Positions 1 to 10,103 of a stretch of 64,000 nt of DNA are shown here, in pieces. Below the pieces are notes generated by a model. The model was not told where the DNA came from. It saw nothing but the letters and a program-made list of their open reading frames with translations, and made no database searches. Source of the stretch: Pseudomonadota bacterium. GTDB lineage: Bacteria > Pseudomonadota > Gammaproteobacteria > Pseudomonadales > Oceanobacteraceae. Where the stretch lies: contig JAIXHJ010000001.1 of the NCBI GenBank assembly GCA_030145845.1, forward strand, positions 248,001 through 312,000. The letters are read 5' to 3'. Each line of letters opens with the position of its first letter. The stretch's first letter is position 1. Both the position numbers and the translations under genes were made by a program.

Positions 1-102
1 GTAAGCGAAAACTTCATCGGTTGGCTGGCTTTCAGCCTGAGCCGGCAAGGTAGCGGCCGCGGCGGCCAGGGCGGCGAGGGAATTGATGCTGCTTTTATTC
101 AT
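1..102 (-). CDS. Exported protein, probable DUF3570 family (partial, N-terminus only)
   Basis: Only the first 34 codons are in the window; the gene continues past base 1. They encode a signal peptide (Lys near the start, an Ala/Leu-rich core, then a probable Ala-x-Ala cleavage site at PAQA). The gene lies 14 bases downstream of a DUF4266 lipoprotein and follows a TlpA-like thioredoxin. In known genomes DUF4266 genes are usually followed by DUF3570 proteins, which are predicted outer-membrane barrels. The family call therefore rests on context, and the visible residues only show that the protein is exported. Confidence 0.55.
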   Translation of the reverse strand, partial: MNKSSINSLAALAAAAATLPAQAESQPTDEVFAY

Positions 103-116
103 AAGAATTCTGTGCG

Positions 117-341
117 TCAGTTACAGCCGCATCCGCCTCCTGCTGCCTGACCGCCACCGGACGATCCTTCCTTGGAAAAATAAATATGATTATCCAGCGA
201 TGCTTTCAGCGGATCAGCCTGTAATGCCATAATATCCTGCGCCAGATTACCGCGTTCCCACGGTTTTACGGCGCTGCAGGCCGGCAGTAATAAACTGCTG
301 CAGCAGAGCAGCAATGCCGGGAAAAAATAATGTCTGTTCAT
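117..341 (-). CDS. DUF4266 small lipoprotein
   Basis: A 74-residue protein with a lipoprotein signal peptide; the lipobox LLPAC places the lipidated cysteine at residue 22. The short mature part ends in a Gly-rich tail with closely spaced cysteines (GGGCGCN), which is the hallmark of DUF4266. The function of the family is not known. It starts one base after the thioredoxin gene stops, so the two are almost certainly co-transcribed and probably translationally coupled. The cysteine-rich tail next to a thioredoxin suggests, as inference, a thiol or metal-related role in the envelope. Confidence 0.8.
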   Translation of the reverse strand: MNRHYFFPALLLCCSSLLLPACSAVKPWERGNLAQDIMALQADPLKASLDNHIYFSKEGSSGGGQAAGGGCGCN

Positions 342-342
342 A

Positions 343-843
343 TTATTTCTGCTTCAGCAGGGCATTAACTTCTGCTTTTATTTTGTCGATATCGGAGGGT
401 TTGAAGCCCTGATGAACGGCCTGGATATGACCTTTACGGTCGATCAGGTAGGACGTCGGCATGCCCCGCAGGCCATAGGCTTCCGGGGTTTTTCCGGCGC
501 CGTCATACAGGGTCGGATAACTCACCGGATATTCTTTCAGAAAAGAACGGGCGGCCTTGATGTCTTCATCCAGATTGATGGCCAGCACTTCAAACCCCTG
601 GCTTTTCAGCTCATTACGCAGACCGTTCAGCAGCGGCAGGGATTTACGGCAGGGGCCACACCAGGAGGCCCAGAAATCAACATAAACGACTTTGCCACGG
701 TAATCGGCGAGGGCTGTATTGCCGGTTTTGGTCAGCAGCGGCAGTTTAAATGCCGGCGCTTTTTCGCCGCTGGCCGCCGCCAGCGACAGTGGGGACAGAA
801 GCAGACCGGTAATGATAGCCGTCAGTGTCAGCAGGTGTCGCAC
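343..843 (-). CDS. TlpA/ResA-like periplasmic thioredoxin
   Basis: A 166-residue thioredoxin-fold protein with an N-terminal signal peptide (about residues 1-23) and the redox motif WCGPC at residues 61-65. The cis-proline segment GMPTSYLID near residue 128 is also present. Such proteins reduce or oxidise disulfides in the periplasm, often during cytochrome c maturation or repair of other exported proteins. It sits between a DUF1501 protein (10 bases upstream) and a DUF4266 lipoprotein (1 base downstream). A client within this operon, for example the haem c lipoprotein or the cysteine-tailed DUF4266 protein, is a reasonable inference. Confidence 0.85.
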   Translation of the reverse strand: MRHLLTLTAIITGLLLSPLSLAAASGEKAPAFKLPLLTKTGNTALADYRGKVVYVDFWASWCGPCRKSLPLLNGLRNELKSQGFEVLAINLDEDIKAARSFLKEYPVSYPTLYDGAGKTPEAYGLRGMPTSYLIDRKGHIQAVHQGFKPSDIDKIKAEVNALLKQK

Positions 844-853
844 AGCAATCTCC

Positions 854-2206
854 TCAGCTGAAAATGTTAAAGGACGTTAGATTTAACGGGTAACTGGCCG
901 ACAGTGATGAGGTGTCCACCCCCATCAGTTTACGGATGGCCAGATTCACGTGTGCCGGGGTCAGGGTACCACCGCTGCTGTCTTCCAGTCCTGTACTGTA
1001 ATTCAGTGACAGGGCGCGGAAATCAGCACTGGATGCGCCGAAGACTTTGCCGCCGGTGCTCTGCGGATCGAGTACGATCATACTGGTGATCGGCCAGTGA
1101 TCCTTACCGTTGCCGGAGTTGTAATACGGGGTGCGGCCGAAATCGGAACCAATTACCACGGTGGTGCGGTCAGCGATGCCGGCAAATTCCAGTGCCGTCA
1201 TCAGGAAATGGACCCCTTCAAGCAGATCGCCCAGGCGCGGATAGGCATTGGCGTCATGGTTGCCGTGGGTATCAAAGCCACCCCAGTTGAGGTTGGCACT
1301 GGCACAGAGACCGGCAGCAAAGGCGGCACTGACCACTTCCGCCTGGCTTTTCAGGCTTTCGGCGCGGTTTTCATTCCAGTGATCATCACGCAGGACGTTG
1401 GCCTGAATCGCGTCCAGCTGGACGGTCAGTTCACTGAGATTACTGTCAACGCTGCGCACCCCGAACAGCCGGCTCAGCTGCTGACTGCGCTGCGGCAGGC
1501 TTTCGCTGCTCATCTGGCGCTGAATGCGTGCGGCCTGGGCGGCGCGGATATTTTCATACAGATCAATATCGCGGCTGTAGGTGCGGTAGTTGTATCCACG
1601 GTCGCTGCTGTAATGGTTGGGATCGGCAATTTCGTTAATAAAGCTGGCACTGGAGGCCCGGGCCCGGGCAACCAGTGAGTCGGTATAGTCGTAACCACCG
1701 TTGGAAATATAGGCCAGCGGCAGGTTGGGGGAGACCGCGGCTGCGTAGTAGGCAGCCAGGCTAGGGTAGCCGGTTTCTTCGTAGCCGGACCAGACATAGC
1801 GGTTGCCGGTATCGTGGTTGTTGGTACCGGTATCAATGCCATTGATGACCGTCATCTTTGAACCATAGGTGGTGAAGAAATTGTCGAACTGGTCGTTGAT
1901 CCGGGTAATGACGGTCTCATCGCTGGACACGCCATCCGGAATGGCACTCCACTGAATGTTGCCGTAGGTCTTGTTCGGATCCAGGTCGACCGAGTTGGTG
2001 GACCCTTCGTAGCGCGATGATTTGTCGGCGTAGGCCTGGTTCAGGCCTTTGGGGTCGCAGATGGAGGTCGGGTCCCAGCCGCCGGAGGCGTTGACCACCA
2101 CCAGGAATTTATCCGGTGCGGCAGCCCAGGCTTTGGGGGTCCACAGTGGCATCTGTGCAGTCAGGCCGGTCGCAGCCATGAGTTGCAGGAAATTACGACG
2201 TTTCAT
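854..2206 (-). CDS. DUF1501 family protein with twin-arginine signal
   Basis: A 450-residue protein. The N-terminus KRRNFLQ followed by a hydrophobic stretch and AWA is a twin-arginine export signal. Hallmarks of DUF1501 (alkaline-phosphatase-like fold) are visible: GGWDPT near residue 43, GGFDTHGNHD near 308 and GSDFGRTP near 355. The reaction catalysed by the family is not established. DUF1501 genes are typically paired with large DUF1800- or cytochrome-like exported partners. Here the partner is the haem c lipoprotein that ends 9 bases upstream. Tat export implies that the protein folds in the cytoplasm, perhaps around a metal, before export. Confidence 0.8.
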   Translation of the reverse strand: MKRRNFLQLMAATGLTAQMPLWTPKAWAAAPDKFLVVVNASGGWDPTSICDPKGLNQAYADKSSRYEGSTNSVDLDPNKTYGNIQWSAIPDGVSSDETVITRINDQFDNFFTTYGSKMTVINGIDTGTNNHDTGNRYVWSGYEETGYPSLAAYYAAAVSPNLPLAYISNGGYDYTDSLVARARASSASFINEIADPNHYSSDRGYNYRTYSRDIDLYENIRAAQAARIQRQMSSESLPQRSQQLSRLFGVRSVDSNLSELTVQLDAIQANVLRDDHWNENRAESLKSQAEVVSAAFAAGLCASANLNWGGFDTHGNHDANAYPRLGDLLEGVHFLMTALEFAGIADRTTVVIGSDFGRTPYYNSGNGKDHWPITSMIVLDPQSTGGKVFGASSADFRALSLNYSTGLEDSSGGTLTPAHVNLAIRKLMGVDTSSLSASYPLNLTSFNIFS

Positions 2207-2215
2207 GGCGGCTCC

Positions 2216-4513
2216 TTACTCGTAAATAAAGCGGTAGTCAGACAGCAGGTAAGTGATAACGGCAGTCCAGCTGCGGATCACGAAATCGCTGTCATTTTCG
2301 ATGCGCAGTTCCGCCGGCAGATCACCGTTGGTACGGCCGTCTTCCTGCCGGTACCAGCGGGCGCGGCATTCCCATTCCAGCGCGGTACTGGGGCGAGGAT
2401 CATACTGATCGGCGTTGGCCAGCAGAGTCTGGCCCTGCTCCAGGACGCTGGTAAACAGATCGTAGGTGGCTTCCAGTTCGGTGCTGCCGATCGCGACCTG
2501 TTCGCCCAGCAGAACCCAGTGCAGATGCTGGATATTGTGCTTGATCAGGCTGATGGCGTTGTCGTCAGACGGTAGCGTGGTCGGCTCCACGTACGGGAAC
2601 AGATGCCGCTCCGCCGGGCTGCTGACGAAGTCGAGGGCGGTGCCACGACAGGCCATTTCGGTCGCCATGCGGCTCTGGATGGCGACAATCAGGCCGCTCG
2701 GTTCGGTGATGCGTTCGGTGATGGAATCTGAGTCCATGCCGCCGTACATGATGCGGTTCCGTTCATCACGGAAGTTATCCCAGCCGAAGCCGATGGTGGC
2801 ATTCAGTTTGGCCTGCATCTGTTCCGGGCTGATAAAGCGGCTGGCACCGATATGGTCGTTACTCACCAGGCGGCCGCTATCCAGCGAAGAGGCGCGGTAA
2901 TAAGGGCTCATAATGATGCCTTTGATACCGGTTTTGATGTTCCAGTTATCGGCCACCATGGCGGCACCGATGCTGTTGATAATGGCACGCTGACTGTTGT
3001 ACGCCAGGGTGTCAGCATCACTGGCGCTCTGGCCGGGAGTGCGCAGGGGTTCCTGTCCGGTCAGGCCTTTGTACAGGGTGCGCATGGTAGCGCGGACAAA
3101 GCGCGGGTCTTCGCTGATGGCGTTACCCAGCCACTGCAGCATCCGGCGGAAATAGCCGTCACCGCCGGACAGCGGGATGGTTTCGCCGCGGAGGCCGGCG
3201 GGTTCAATATCCGAGCTGTCCCAGCGGTTGGAGGAGGTGCTGCCGGTTACAATGTACTGACCGCGGTCGGTCCAGTGCTGGAAGGCCGAAGACACCGGAT
3301 CCATCACCTGATGGCAGGCATAACAGGCCGGATCGAGCAGGGTCGGATTGGCGGCTTCGCTGCCGATACCGTCTCCCGGACGATCCCCTTCAATGGCAAG
3401 AATATCGGTGTCGAGGAAGTAATCGAACACGATACGTGAACGGTGGCGGTTGCGGTTGGTGGTGGTGGTCGGATAGCGGTTAAGGAACATGGCGGAGGTC
3501 AGTACACCGGCGTGAGGAATACCGCCCATTTCGTATTCCAGATCCTTGTTGATACGCGCCGGGCGGAAATCGGTCGGGTCGTAATACAACTGCACACCAT
3601 CGGCATCACAGACCGGCTCCTCGAGATGGCGGAACTCTGCTGACGGATCAACCAGCTCCGCTTCATAGACCTGCTGGCTGTACCAGTTAACCATGATGAA
3701 ATCGGCGGTCATAAACAGGGTGTGCGGCAGCTGATTCATGGCGGCATAGCGCACCAGTTCCAGTGGTTCGCGGGCGACCGCATCGTTGGTGATGGTGCGC
3801 ACACAGCCGCGGATGCTGTTCTGATCATCTGCGGAATAAACATCGTTGTACCATTTACGGTTCGGGTAATCGCCGCTGTCGAGCAGGTTGATCCCGCCTT
3901 CATACAGATTGCTGCTCAGATATTTATCGGTCAGCAGCTGGATGTTGAAGATATCCATCAGGTTTTCGTAGAAGGCATCTTCATTCATGATCTGGTTCAG
4001 CGCCAGACTCAGGCCGGTTTCACCGTTGTCGGCCACCATGGCGATTTCTGCGCTGGATGGCAGGCGTCCGGCCAGCTGCAGCGAGGCTTTGCGCAGGGTG
4101 TTCTGCAGCGGATCGGAGGTTACCCCTTCCAGCGACGTTGTGGCCGAAGCCAGAATCTGGCCGTTAAAGGCATAGAGAATATATTCGGCGGTGTCGGTAG
4201 CGCAGTCGCCGGTACAGCGGCCGGTATCACCGATCGGCATGGTGCGGGCGATTTCGTCAGCCAGTACGCTGACGGAGGTACAGGTGGCACAGCCAACCAG
4301 TGAGGAGCCGACCGACGTACCGTTGCCATCCACACCATGGCAGGAAGCACATTGCTGATTGTAGGCAGATTGCCCTTCGGGGTTATAACTGCCATAGAGG
4401 GTGCCATCACCACCATCAGACGCGCCGCCGACGGTGCCTGAATATTCGCTCTGACAGCCACTGAGAAATGCCAGCAGGCTGAGTATCGCCAGCAATCCAA
4501 ACCTTGGTCTCAT
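2216..4513 (-). CDS. Large cytochrome c-domain lipoprotein, partner of DUF1501 protein
   Basis: A 765-residue exported lipoprotein (lipobox LSGC, Cys20). An N-terminal cytochrome c domain has the haem motif CASCH at residues 55-59 and a plausible distal Met in TMPIG about 40 residues later. A second CxxCH motif (CYACH) sits near residue 396 in a context (DPACYACHQVMDP) that resembles the DUF1588-type haem site of planctomycete-like cytochromes. The rest has no domain I recognise. As first gene of the five-gene operon it probably starts the transcript, upstream of 4513. It is likely a periplasm-facing electron-transfer or oxidoreductase subunit; the substrate is unknown. Confidence 0.6.
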   Translation of the reverse strand: MRPRFGLLAILSLLAFLSGCQSEYSGTVGGASDGGDGTLYGSYNPEGQSAYNQQCASCHGVDGNGTSVGSSLVGCATCTSVSVLADEIARTMPIGDTGRCTGDCATDTAEYILYAFNGQILASATTSLEGVTSDPLQNTLRKASLQLAGRLPSSAEIAMVADNGETGLSLALNQIMNEDAFYENLMDIFNIQLLTDKYLSSNLYEGGINLLDSGDYPNRKWYNDVYSADDQNSIRGCVRTITNDAVAREPLELVRYAAMNQLPHTLFMTADFIMVNWYSQQVYEAELVDPSAEFRHLEEPVCDADGVQLYYDPTDFRPARINKDLEYEMGGIPHAGVLTSAMFLNRYPTTTTNRNRHRSRIVFDYFLDTDILAIEGDRPGDGIGSEAANPTLLDPACYACHQVMDPVSSAFQHWTDRGQYIVTGSTSSNRWDSSDIEPAGLRGETIPLSGGDGYFRRMLQWLGNAISEDPRFVRATMRTLYKGLTGQEPLRTPGQSASDADTLAYNSQRAIINSIGAAMVADNWNIKTGIKGIIMSPYYRASSLDSGRLVSNDHIGASRFISPEQMQAKLNATIGFGWDNFRDERNRIMYGGMDSDSITERITEPSGLIVAIQSRMATEMACRGTALDFVSSPAERHLFPYVEPTTLPSDDNAISLIKHNIQHLHWVLLGEQVAIGSTELEATYDLFTSVLEQGQTLLANADQYDPRPSTALEWECRARWYRQEDGRTNGDLPAELRIENDSDFVIRSWTAVITYLLSDYRFIYE

Positions 4514-4707
4514 TTTTATTCTCCTGCCTCAGGCACGGTTGTACCTTCCTGTATTCGGAAATAATCCATTAATGACGGATGCCCCTGCCGGAGCGCGCTG
4601 AAATTATTATTGGTGGTTTTATATCAGCCCGGTGGTGAAAAATATGTGAACAGATTTTAAAAAGTAAAGAAAGTGTCAGTTTAATGGCCGGGATGAGGTG
4701 CGGGTCA

Positions 4708-4751
4708 CAAAAAGGGCCGGAATCGACCTGTGTGACAGGTATATTCCGGCC
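4708..4751 (-). terminator. Rho-independent terminator of the chemoreceptor gene
   Basis: A long interrupted hairpin: an outer 9-bp stem (GGCCGGAAT/ATTCCGGCC) and an inner 6-bp stem (ACCTGT/ACAGGT) with a 3-base loop. Read on the minus strand it is followed by TTTTTGTG. It lies 36 bases beyond the stop of the chemoreceptor gene and upstream of the haem c lipoprotein operon, so it separates the two transcripts. Confidence 0.85.
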
Positions 4752-4786
4752 ATTCATATCAGGCTGAATACTGGCTTTTCCGCTAC

Positions 4787-6451
4787 TTAACGGCTGCGGT
4801 AACCGATGCGGAAGCCGCCCCAGTGTCGCCCATTGACATAAATTGGGACGGACAGGTCATGCATGACCTCGCCGGTATCGCGTTTATAAGTCTGTAACAG
4901 AAATGCCTGGGTATGGCTGCCGCAACGTGAACCGGTGCGGTCATTGAATATGCGTTTGCTGCGGTTATGGACCAGGTCTTTTTCATAATCGCCGCTCAGT
5001 GGCTGACTGAATTTGCGGTTATGGGTAGGGAAATAACCGTTGGTATCGACAGCGCCGGCATAGGCAATAAAGTCATGCTGTTCCAGAACCGGTTCCTGAA
5101 TCGCGGGCAGCATATCGTCGGTAAAGCGGTCATAAGCGGTATGGTATTTCTGTGGATTGGTGCCCTCAATTTTCTTATAGCTGGTATCAAATACCGCCGC
5201 TTCACTCAGCCGGCCATCCTCAATGGCTGTTTCAAACAGTCTGCCAATCGACTTCGCTGCCTGAGTGGCTGCCTGTTTAACCGTGTCGTGCGGCTGGCCG
5301 AGTTCGGTCTCGCCGAACGCTTCATAAATTTTTTCAGCGGTTTCCGACAGGCCCAGCGAGCGTTCTGAAATGGAGGCGATCTCATGTTCTGTGAGCTGCA
5401 GGCGTTTGCTGGTTTCCTGCACAATCGAAGAGATATAACCAATGCTGTCACTGTTATTCTGCACGCTTTCGGCCAGATTGCTGACGTTGAGTTCGATGTC
5501 TTCCGAACGGGCAAAAATATCGTTCAGGTGGGTGCTGACGGTCTGGGTCATCTGCACACTTTTATCAATGGTTACCGTCAGGGCATGACTGTTGGTGACG
5601 GCATTTTTAATTTCTTCGTTGATCAGGGTGACGGTATTGCCGATCTGTTGGGTGGCATCCGATGTTTTGGCGGCCAGCGCGCGCACTTCGTCAGCCACCA
5701 CCGCAAAGCCACGGCCCTGTTCGCCGGCACGGGCGGCTTCAATGGCAGCATTCAGCGCCAGCAGATTGGTCTGTTCGGCAATGTCGCTGATGACGCGGGT
5801 GACGGCTTTGATTTCTTCTGACTTGGCTTCCAGCTGGGCAATCAGTTCGGCGTTGGTGTTGACCTGATTACGGGTGCCTTCCATCTGCGGGATGGTTTCA
5901 TCCACGGTCTGTTTGCCGCTCATGTTGATGCGCTTGGCCTCGGAGGCAGCTTCTGCCGTGGCACGGGTCTGATCCACCATCTGATTGACGGTGCTGTTGA
6001 TTTCGGCCGCTGAAATGGCGATCTGATTGGTATCAGATACTTCTTCATGAATTTTGGCGCGCATCTGGTCGGCGGCATACGACATCTCCGCCGCGGCGAT
6101 GGCGATGCGGCCGCCGTGTTCTGACAACTTCTGGCGCATATCGGCATACATGCTGAGTTGCCGGTCGAGGTGAAGCATGTCCTCGCGGACATAATCGGGC
6201 AGCGGGTGACGGGCCGGATCATACTGATCGCTGTGATGGGTGAGGCGGTGACTGATCTGATGCGCCAGAATAATCTGCGGCTGGATAATCATGCGGTAAA
6301 GCACCGCAACCACAATGCCTGTGGCGGCGAGAATTTCTGCTATTTCCCGCCAGGACAGCATCTCCGGGATGTTGATTGCCTGAGCCACGAGCAGTGCGCA
6401 GACGGCACTGATGGCTGAGGCGGAAGCAATACGTTTGCCGTGCTTGGTCAT
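4787..6451 (-). CDS. Methyl-accepting chemotaxis protein with C-terminal cytoplasmic sensor-like domain
   Basis: A 554-residue chemoreceptor. Two hydrophobic segments (about 9-28 and 38-56) are separated by only about 10 residues, so there is no periplasmic sensor. A coiled-coil signalling domain follows, with the conserved hairpin tip ([19 protein letters not shown]) near residues 230-250. Beyond the return helix, residues about 395-554 form a globular domain with Cache/PAS-like features ([23 protein letters not shown]). This domain is therefore predicted to be cytoplasmic and C-terminal. It would signal to CheA/CheW about an internal cue. An AGGAG ribosome site precedes the start. No other chemotaxis gene is adjacent. 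Confidence 0.85.
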   Translation of the reverse strand: MTKHGKRIASASAISAVCALLVAQAINIPEMLSWREIAEILAATGIVVAVLYRMIIQPQIILAHQISHRLTHHSDQYDPARHPLPDYVREDMLHLDRQLSMYADMRQKLSEHGGRIAIAAAEMSYAADQMRAKIHEEVSDTNQIAISAAEINSTVNQMVDQTRATAEAASEAKRINMSGKQTVDETIPQMEGTRNQVNTNAELIAQLEAKSEEIKAVTRVISDIAEQTNLLALNAAIEAARAGEQGRGFAVVADEVRALAAKTSDATQQIGNTVTLINEEIKNAVTNSHALTVTIDKSVQMTQTVSTHLNDIFARSEDIELNVSNLAESVQNNSDSIGYISSIVQETSKRLQLTEHEIASISERSLGLSETAEKIYEAFGETELGQPHDTVKQAATQAAKSIGRLFETAIEDGRLSEAAVFDTSYKKIEGTNPQKYHTAYDRFTDDMLPAIQEPVLEQHDFIAYAGAVDTNGYFPTHNRKFSQPLSGDYEKDLVHNRSKRIFNDRTGSRCGSHTQAFLLQTYKRDTGEVMHDLSVPIYVNGRHWGGFRIGYRSR

Positions 6452-6822
6452 CGGCGTCTCCTGCTGGGGCCTTCTGGCTCTTATTGAATGAAGCCTGTTA
6501 TCCGGAAATCAGGCCCTGACTCCAGAGTAGACAATCAGCAGATAAGTGAGAGAGGAAATTAGTCGTAGAGGTTGGCGGTAACAGCAGGGGAGGGGCTGGA
6601 TTATTGACCTGGCAGCATGAGAGGGGCTGGTTAGTTGTGTCAGCTGTGTCTGTTGTGACTTTCTGGTGGCTGGAGTCCCTGTATCAGGCCAACAGAAGAA
6701 CCGTGACTTTTTGTCAGCCAGCAGGATGCGGTCCGGGTTACAGAAGCGCGCAGACAGAAGGGTCTTGCCCGGAGGGCAGTTAATTATCTTAGCGGGATTG
6801 TTTTAACAGGAGAGATAAGGAA
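6452..6822. other. Intergenic stretch, no gene seen
   Basis: About 370 bases between the start of the chemoreceptor gene and the last tRNA-Leu. I see no convincing open frame or RNA gene. It must hold the chemoreceptor promoter near 6470-6560 and the 3' end of the tRNA transcript. A small GC hairpin (TGCCCTCCGGGCA, near 6766-6778) is downstream of the tRNAs on the minus strand but lacks a clear T-run. Confidence 0.5.
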
Positions 6823-6909
6823 TGGTGCCGAAGGAGAGACTCGAACTCTCACGGGCGTGAGCCCACTGCGACCTGAACACAGCGTGTATACCAATTTCAC
6901 CACTTCGGC
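6823..6909 (-). tRNA. tRNA-Leu (anticodon CAG)
   Basis: Reading the minus strand from 6909, an 87-base class II tRNA folds with acceptor stem GCCGAAG/CTTCGGC, a long variable arm, the T-loop GTTCGAGTC and an encoded CCA end. The anticodon loop TTCAGGT gives CAG, which reads CUG leucine codons. It is almost identical to the next tRNA; only two acceptor-stem base pairs differ. It is last in a three-tRNA transcript. Confidence 0.96.
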
Positions 6910-6968
6910 ATTCCATATTTTAATGTGCTTACTTTCTAAGCACTGCACCATCGATCAGAAGAGAAGGA

Positions 6969-7055
6969 TGGTGCCCAGGGAGAGACTCGAACTCTCACGG
7001 GCGTGAGCCCACTGCGACCTGAACACAGCGTGTATACCAATTTCACCACCTGGGC
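6969..7055 (-). tRNA. tRNA-Leu (anticodon CAG), second copy
   Basis: An 87-base class II tRNA with acceptor stem GCCCAGG/CCTGGGC, anticodon loop TTCAGGT (CAG) and encoded CCA. Its body is identical to the copy at 6823-6909. The acceptor stems differ at positions 4 and 6 with matching changes on the other arm, so pairing is kept. It is the middle gene of the tRNA-Leu cluster. Confidence 0.96.
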
Positions 7056-7110
7056 TTTGAGGCGCGGCATGTTACCACTCGCACTTCATACTGACAAAAC
7101 TTTTTTTGCT

Positions 7111-7195
7111 TGGTACCAGAGGCCGGACTCGAACCGGCACACCCGAAGGCGGGGGATTTTGAATCCCCTGCGTCTACCAATTTCGCCACTCTGGC
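7111..7195 (-). tRNA. tRNA-Leu (anticodon CAA)
   Basis: An 85-base class II tRNA with acceptor stem GCCAGAG/CTCTGGT (terminal pair G-U), anticodon stem GGGGA/TCCCC, loop TTCAAAA (anticodon CAA, reads UUG) and encoded CCA. It is the first gene after the strong promoter at 7223-7250 and is probably processed from one precursor with the two CAG tRNAs. Confidence 0.95.
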
Positions 7196-7222
7196 GCGTG
7201 CAGTAGCTCGTCAGTGGCGCGC

Positions 7223-7250
7223 ATATTACCCGCATAATTTTTTGTGTCAA
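7223..7250 (-). promoter_or_regulatory. Sigma-70 promoter of the tRNA-Leu cluster
   Basis: On the minus strand a perfect -35 TTGACA (7245-7250) is followed by a 16-base spacer and the -10 TAATAT (7223-7228). The discriminator after the -10 is GCGCGCC. That GC-rich form is typical of stringently controlled stable-RNA promoters. Transcription would start near 7216, about 20 bases before the first tRNA. Confidence 0.85.
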
Positions 7251-7368
7251 CACTTTTTTCTAATGATTTCCTTAACTTAGGGAAGCATCTCCGGTAATCT
7301 TGCAGCCCTCTTTAATGCTGAAGCCTGCCGGGCCCGGCCCGCGTGACAGCGTCTGTATACTGGTGCCT

Positions 7369-9569
<2,201 letters not shown>

Positions 9570-9669
9570 GCCAGGGAATAACCACGGTGGCGTGCGCAGG
9601 GCACGCTGCTACTACATCTGTTGTCCGGCATGACACAGTCATGTCACAAGAAATTGGGAGAATAACTTA

Positions 9670-10032
9670 ATGAAAGCAATTCTGGCCGCTCTGGCGTTAA
9701 CAGTATCAGGATCGGCTCTGGCCGAAGGCGGTGCCGCACCTGAGTCGATGGGTGTAATGGGCCAGCTGGTCTTTCTCGGTGGCTTCCTGCTGATCTTCTA
9801 CTTCCTGCTGTGGCGTCCGCAAAGCAAACGTCAGAAGGAACATAAGAACCTGATCGGTGGTCTGTCCAAAGGTGATGAAGTGGTGACCGCCGGTGGTATG
9901 CTGGGCAAAATCGTTAAAGTAACCGACGATTTTGTGGTCGTTGAAGTTTCTGACGGTGTGCAGCTGCCGATCCAGAAAGTGGCGATTACTGCCGCGCTGC
10001 CGAAAGGCACAATCAAAGACGTGAAAGCCTGA
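9670..10032 (+). CDS. yajC: Preprotein translocase subunit YajC
   Basis: A 120-residue inner-membrane protein. It has an N-terminal hydrophobic leader, a transmembrane segment near residues 33-50 (LVFLGGFLLIFYFLLW) followed by RPQSKRQKEH, and a small soluble domain with the family signature GDEVVTAGGMLGKIVKV. YajC associates with SecDF and SecYEG and helps membrane protein insertion. The start is supported by GGGAG ten bases upstream. It stands between tgt and secD as in most gammaproteobacteria. Confidence 0.96.
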   Translation: MKAILAALALTVSGSALAEGGAAPESMGVMGQLVFLGGFLLIFYFLLWRPQSKRQKEHKNLIGGLSKGDEVVTAGGMLGKIVKVTDDFVVVEVSDGVQLPIQKVAITAALPKGTIKDVKA

Positions 10033-10048
10033 TCCCAACCAGGTAACG

Positions 10049-10078
10049 GACGGTCTCTGAGGAGGCCGTCTTTGTTTT
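10049..10078 (+). terminator. Terminator/attenuator between yajC and secD
   Basis: A 9-bp hairpin (GACGGTCTC with GGGCCGTC-type partner at 10062-10070, one G-U pair, 4-base loop) is followed at once by TTTGTTTT. It ends 26 bases before the secD start. It would stop or thin transcripts coming from queA-tgt-yajC, so secD output may depend partly on readthrough or on a local promoter. Confidence 0.7.
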
Positions 10079-10103
10079 ATAGAGAAGGATTAAGGGCAGT
10101 TGT

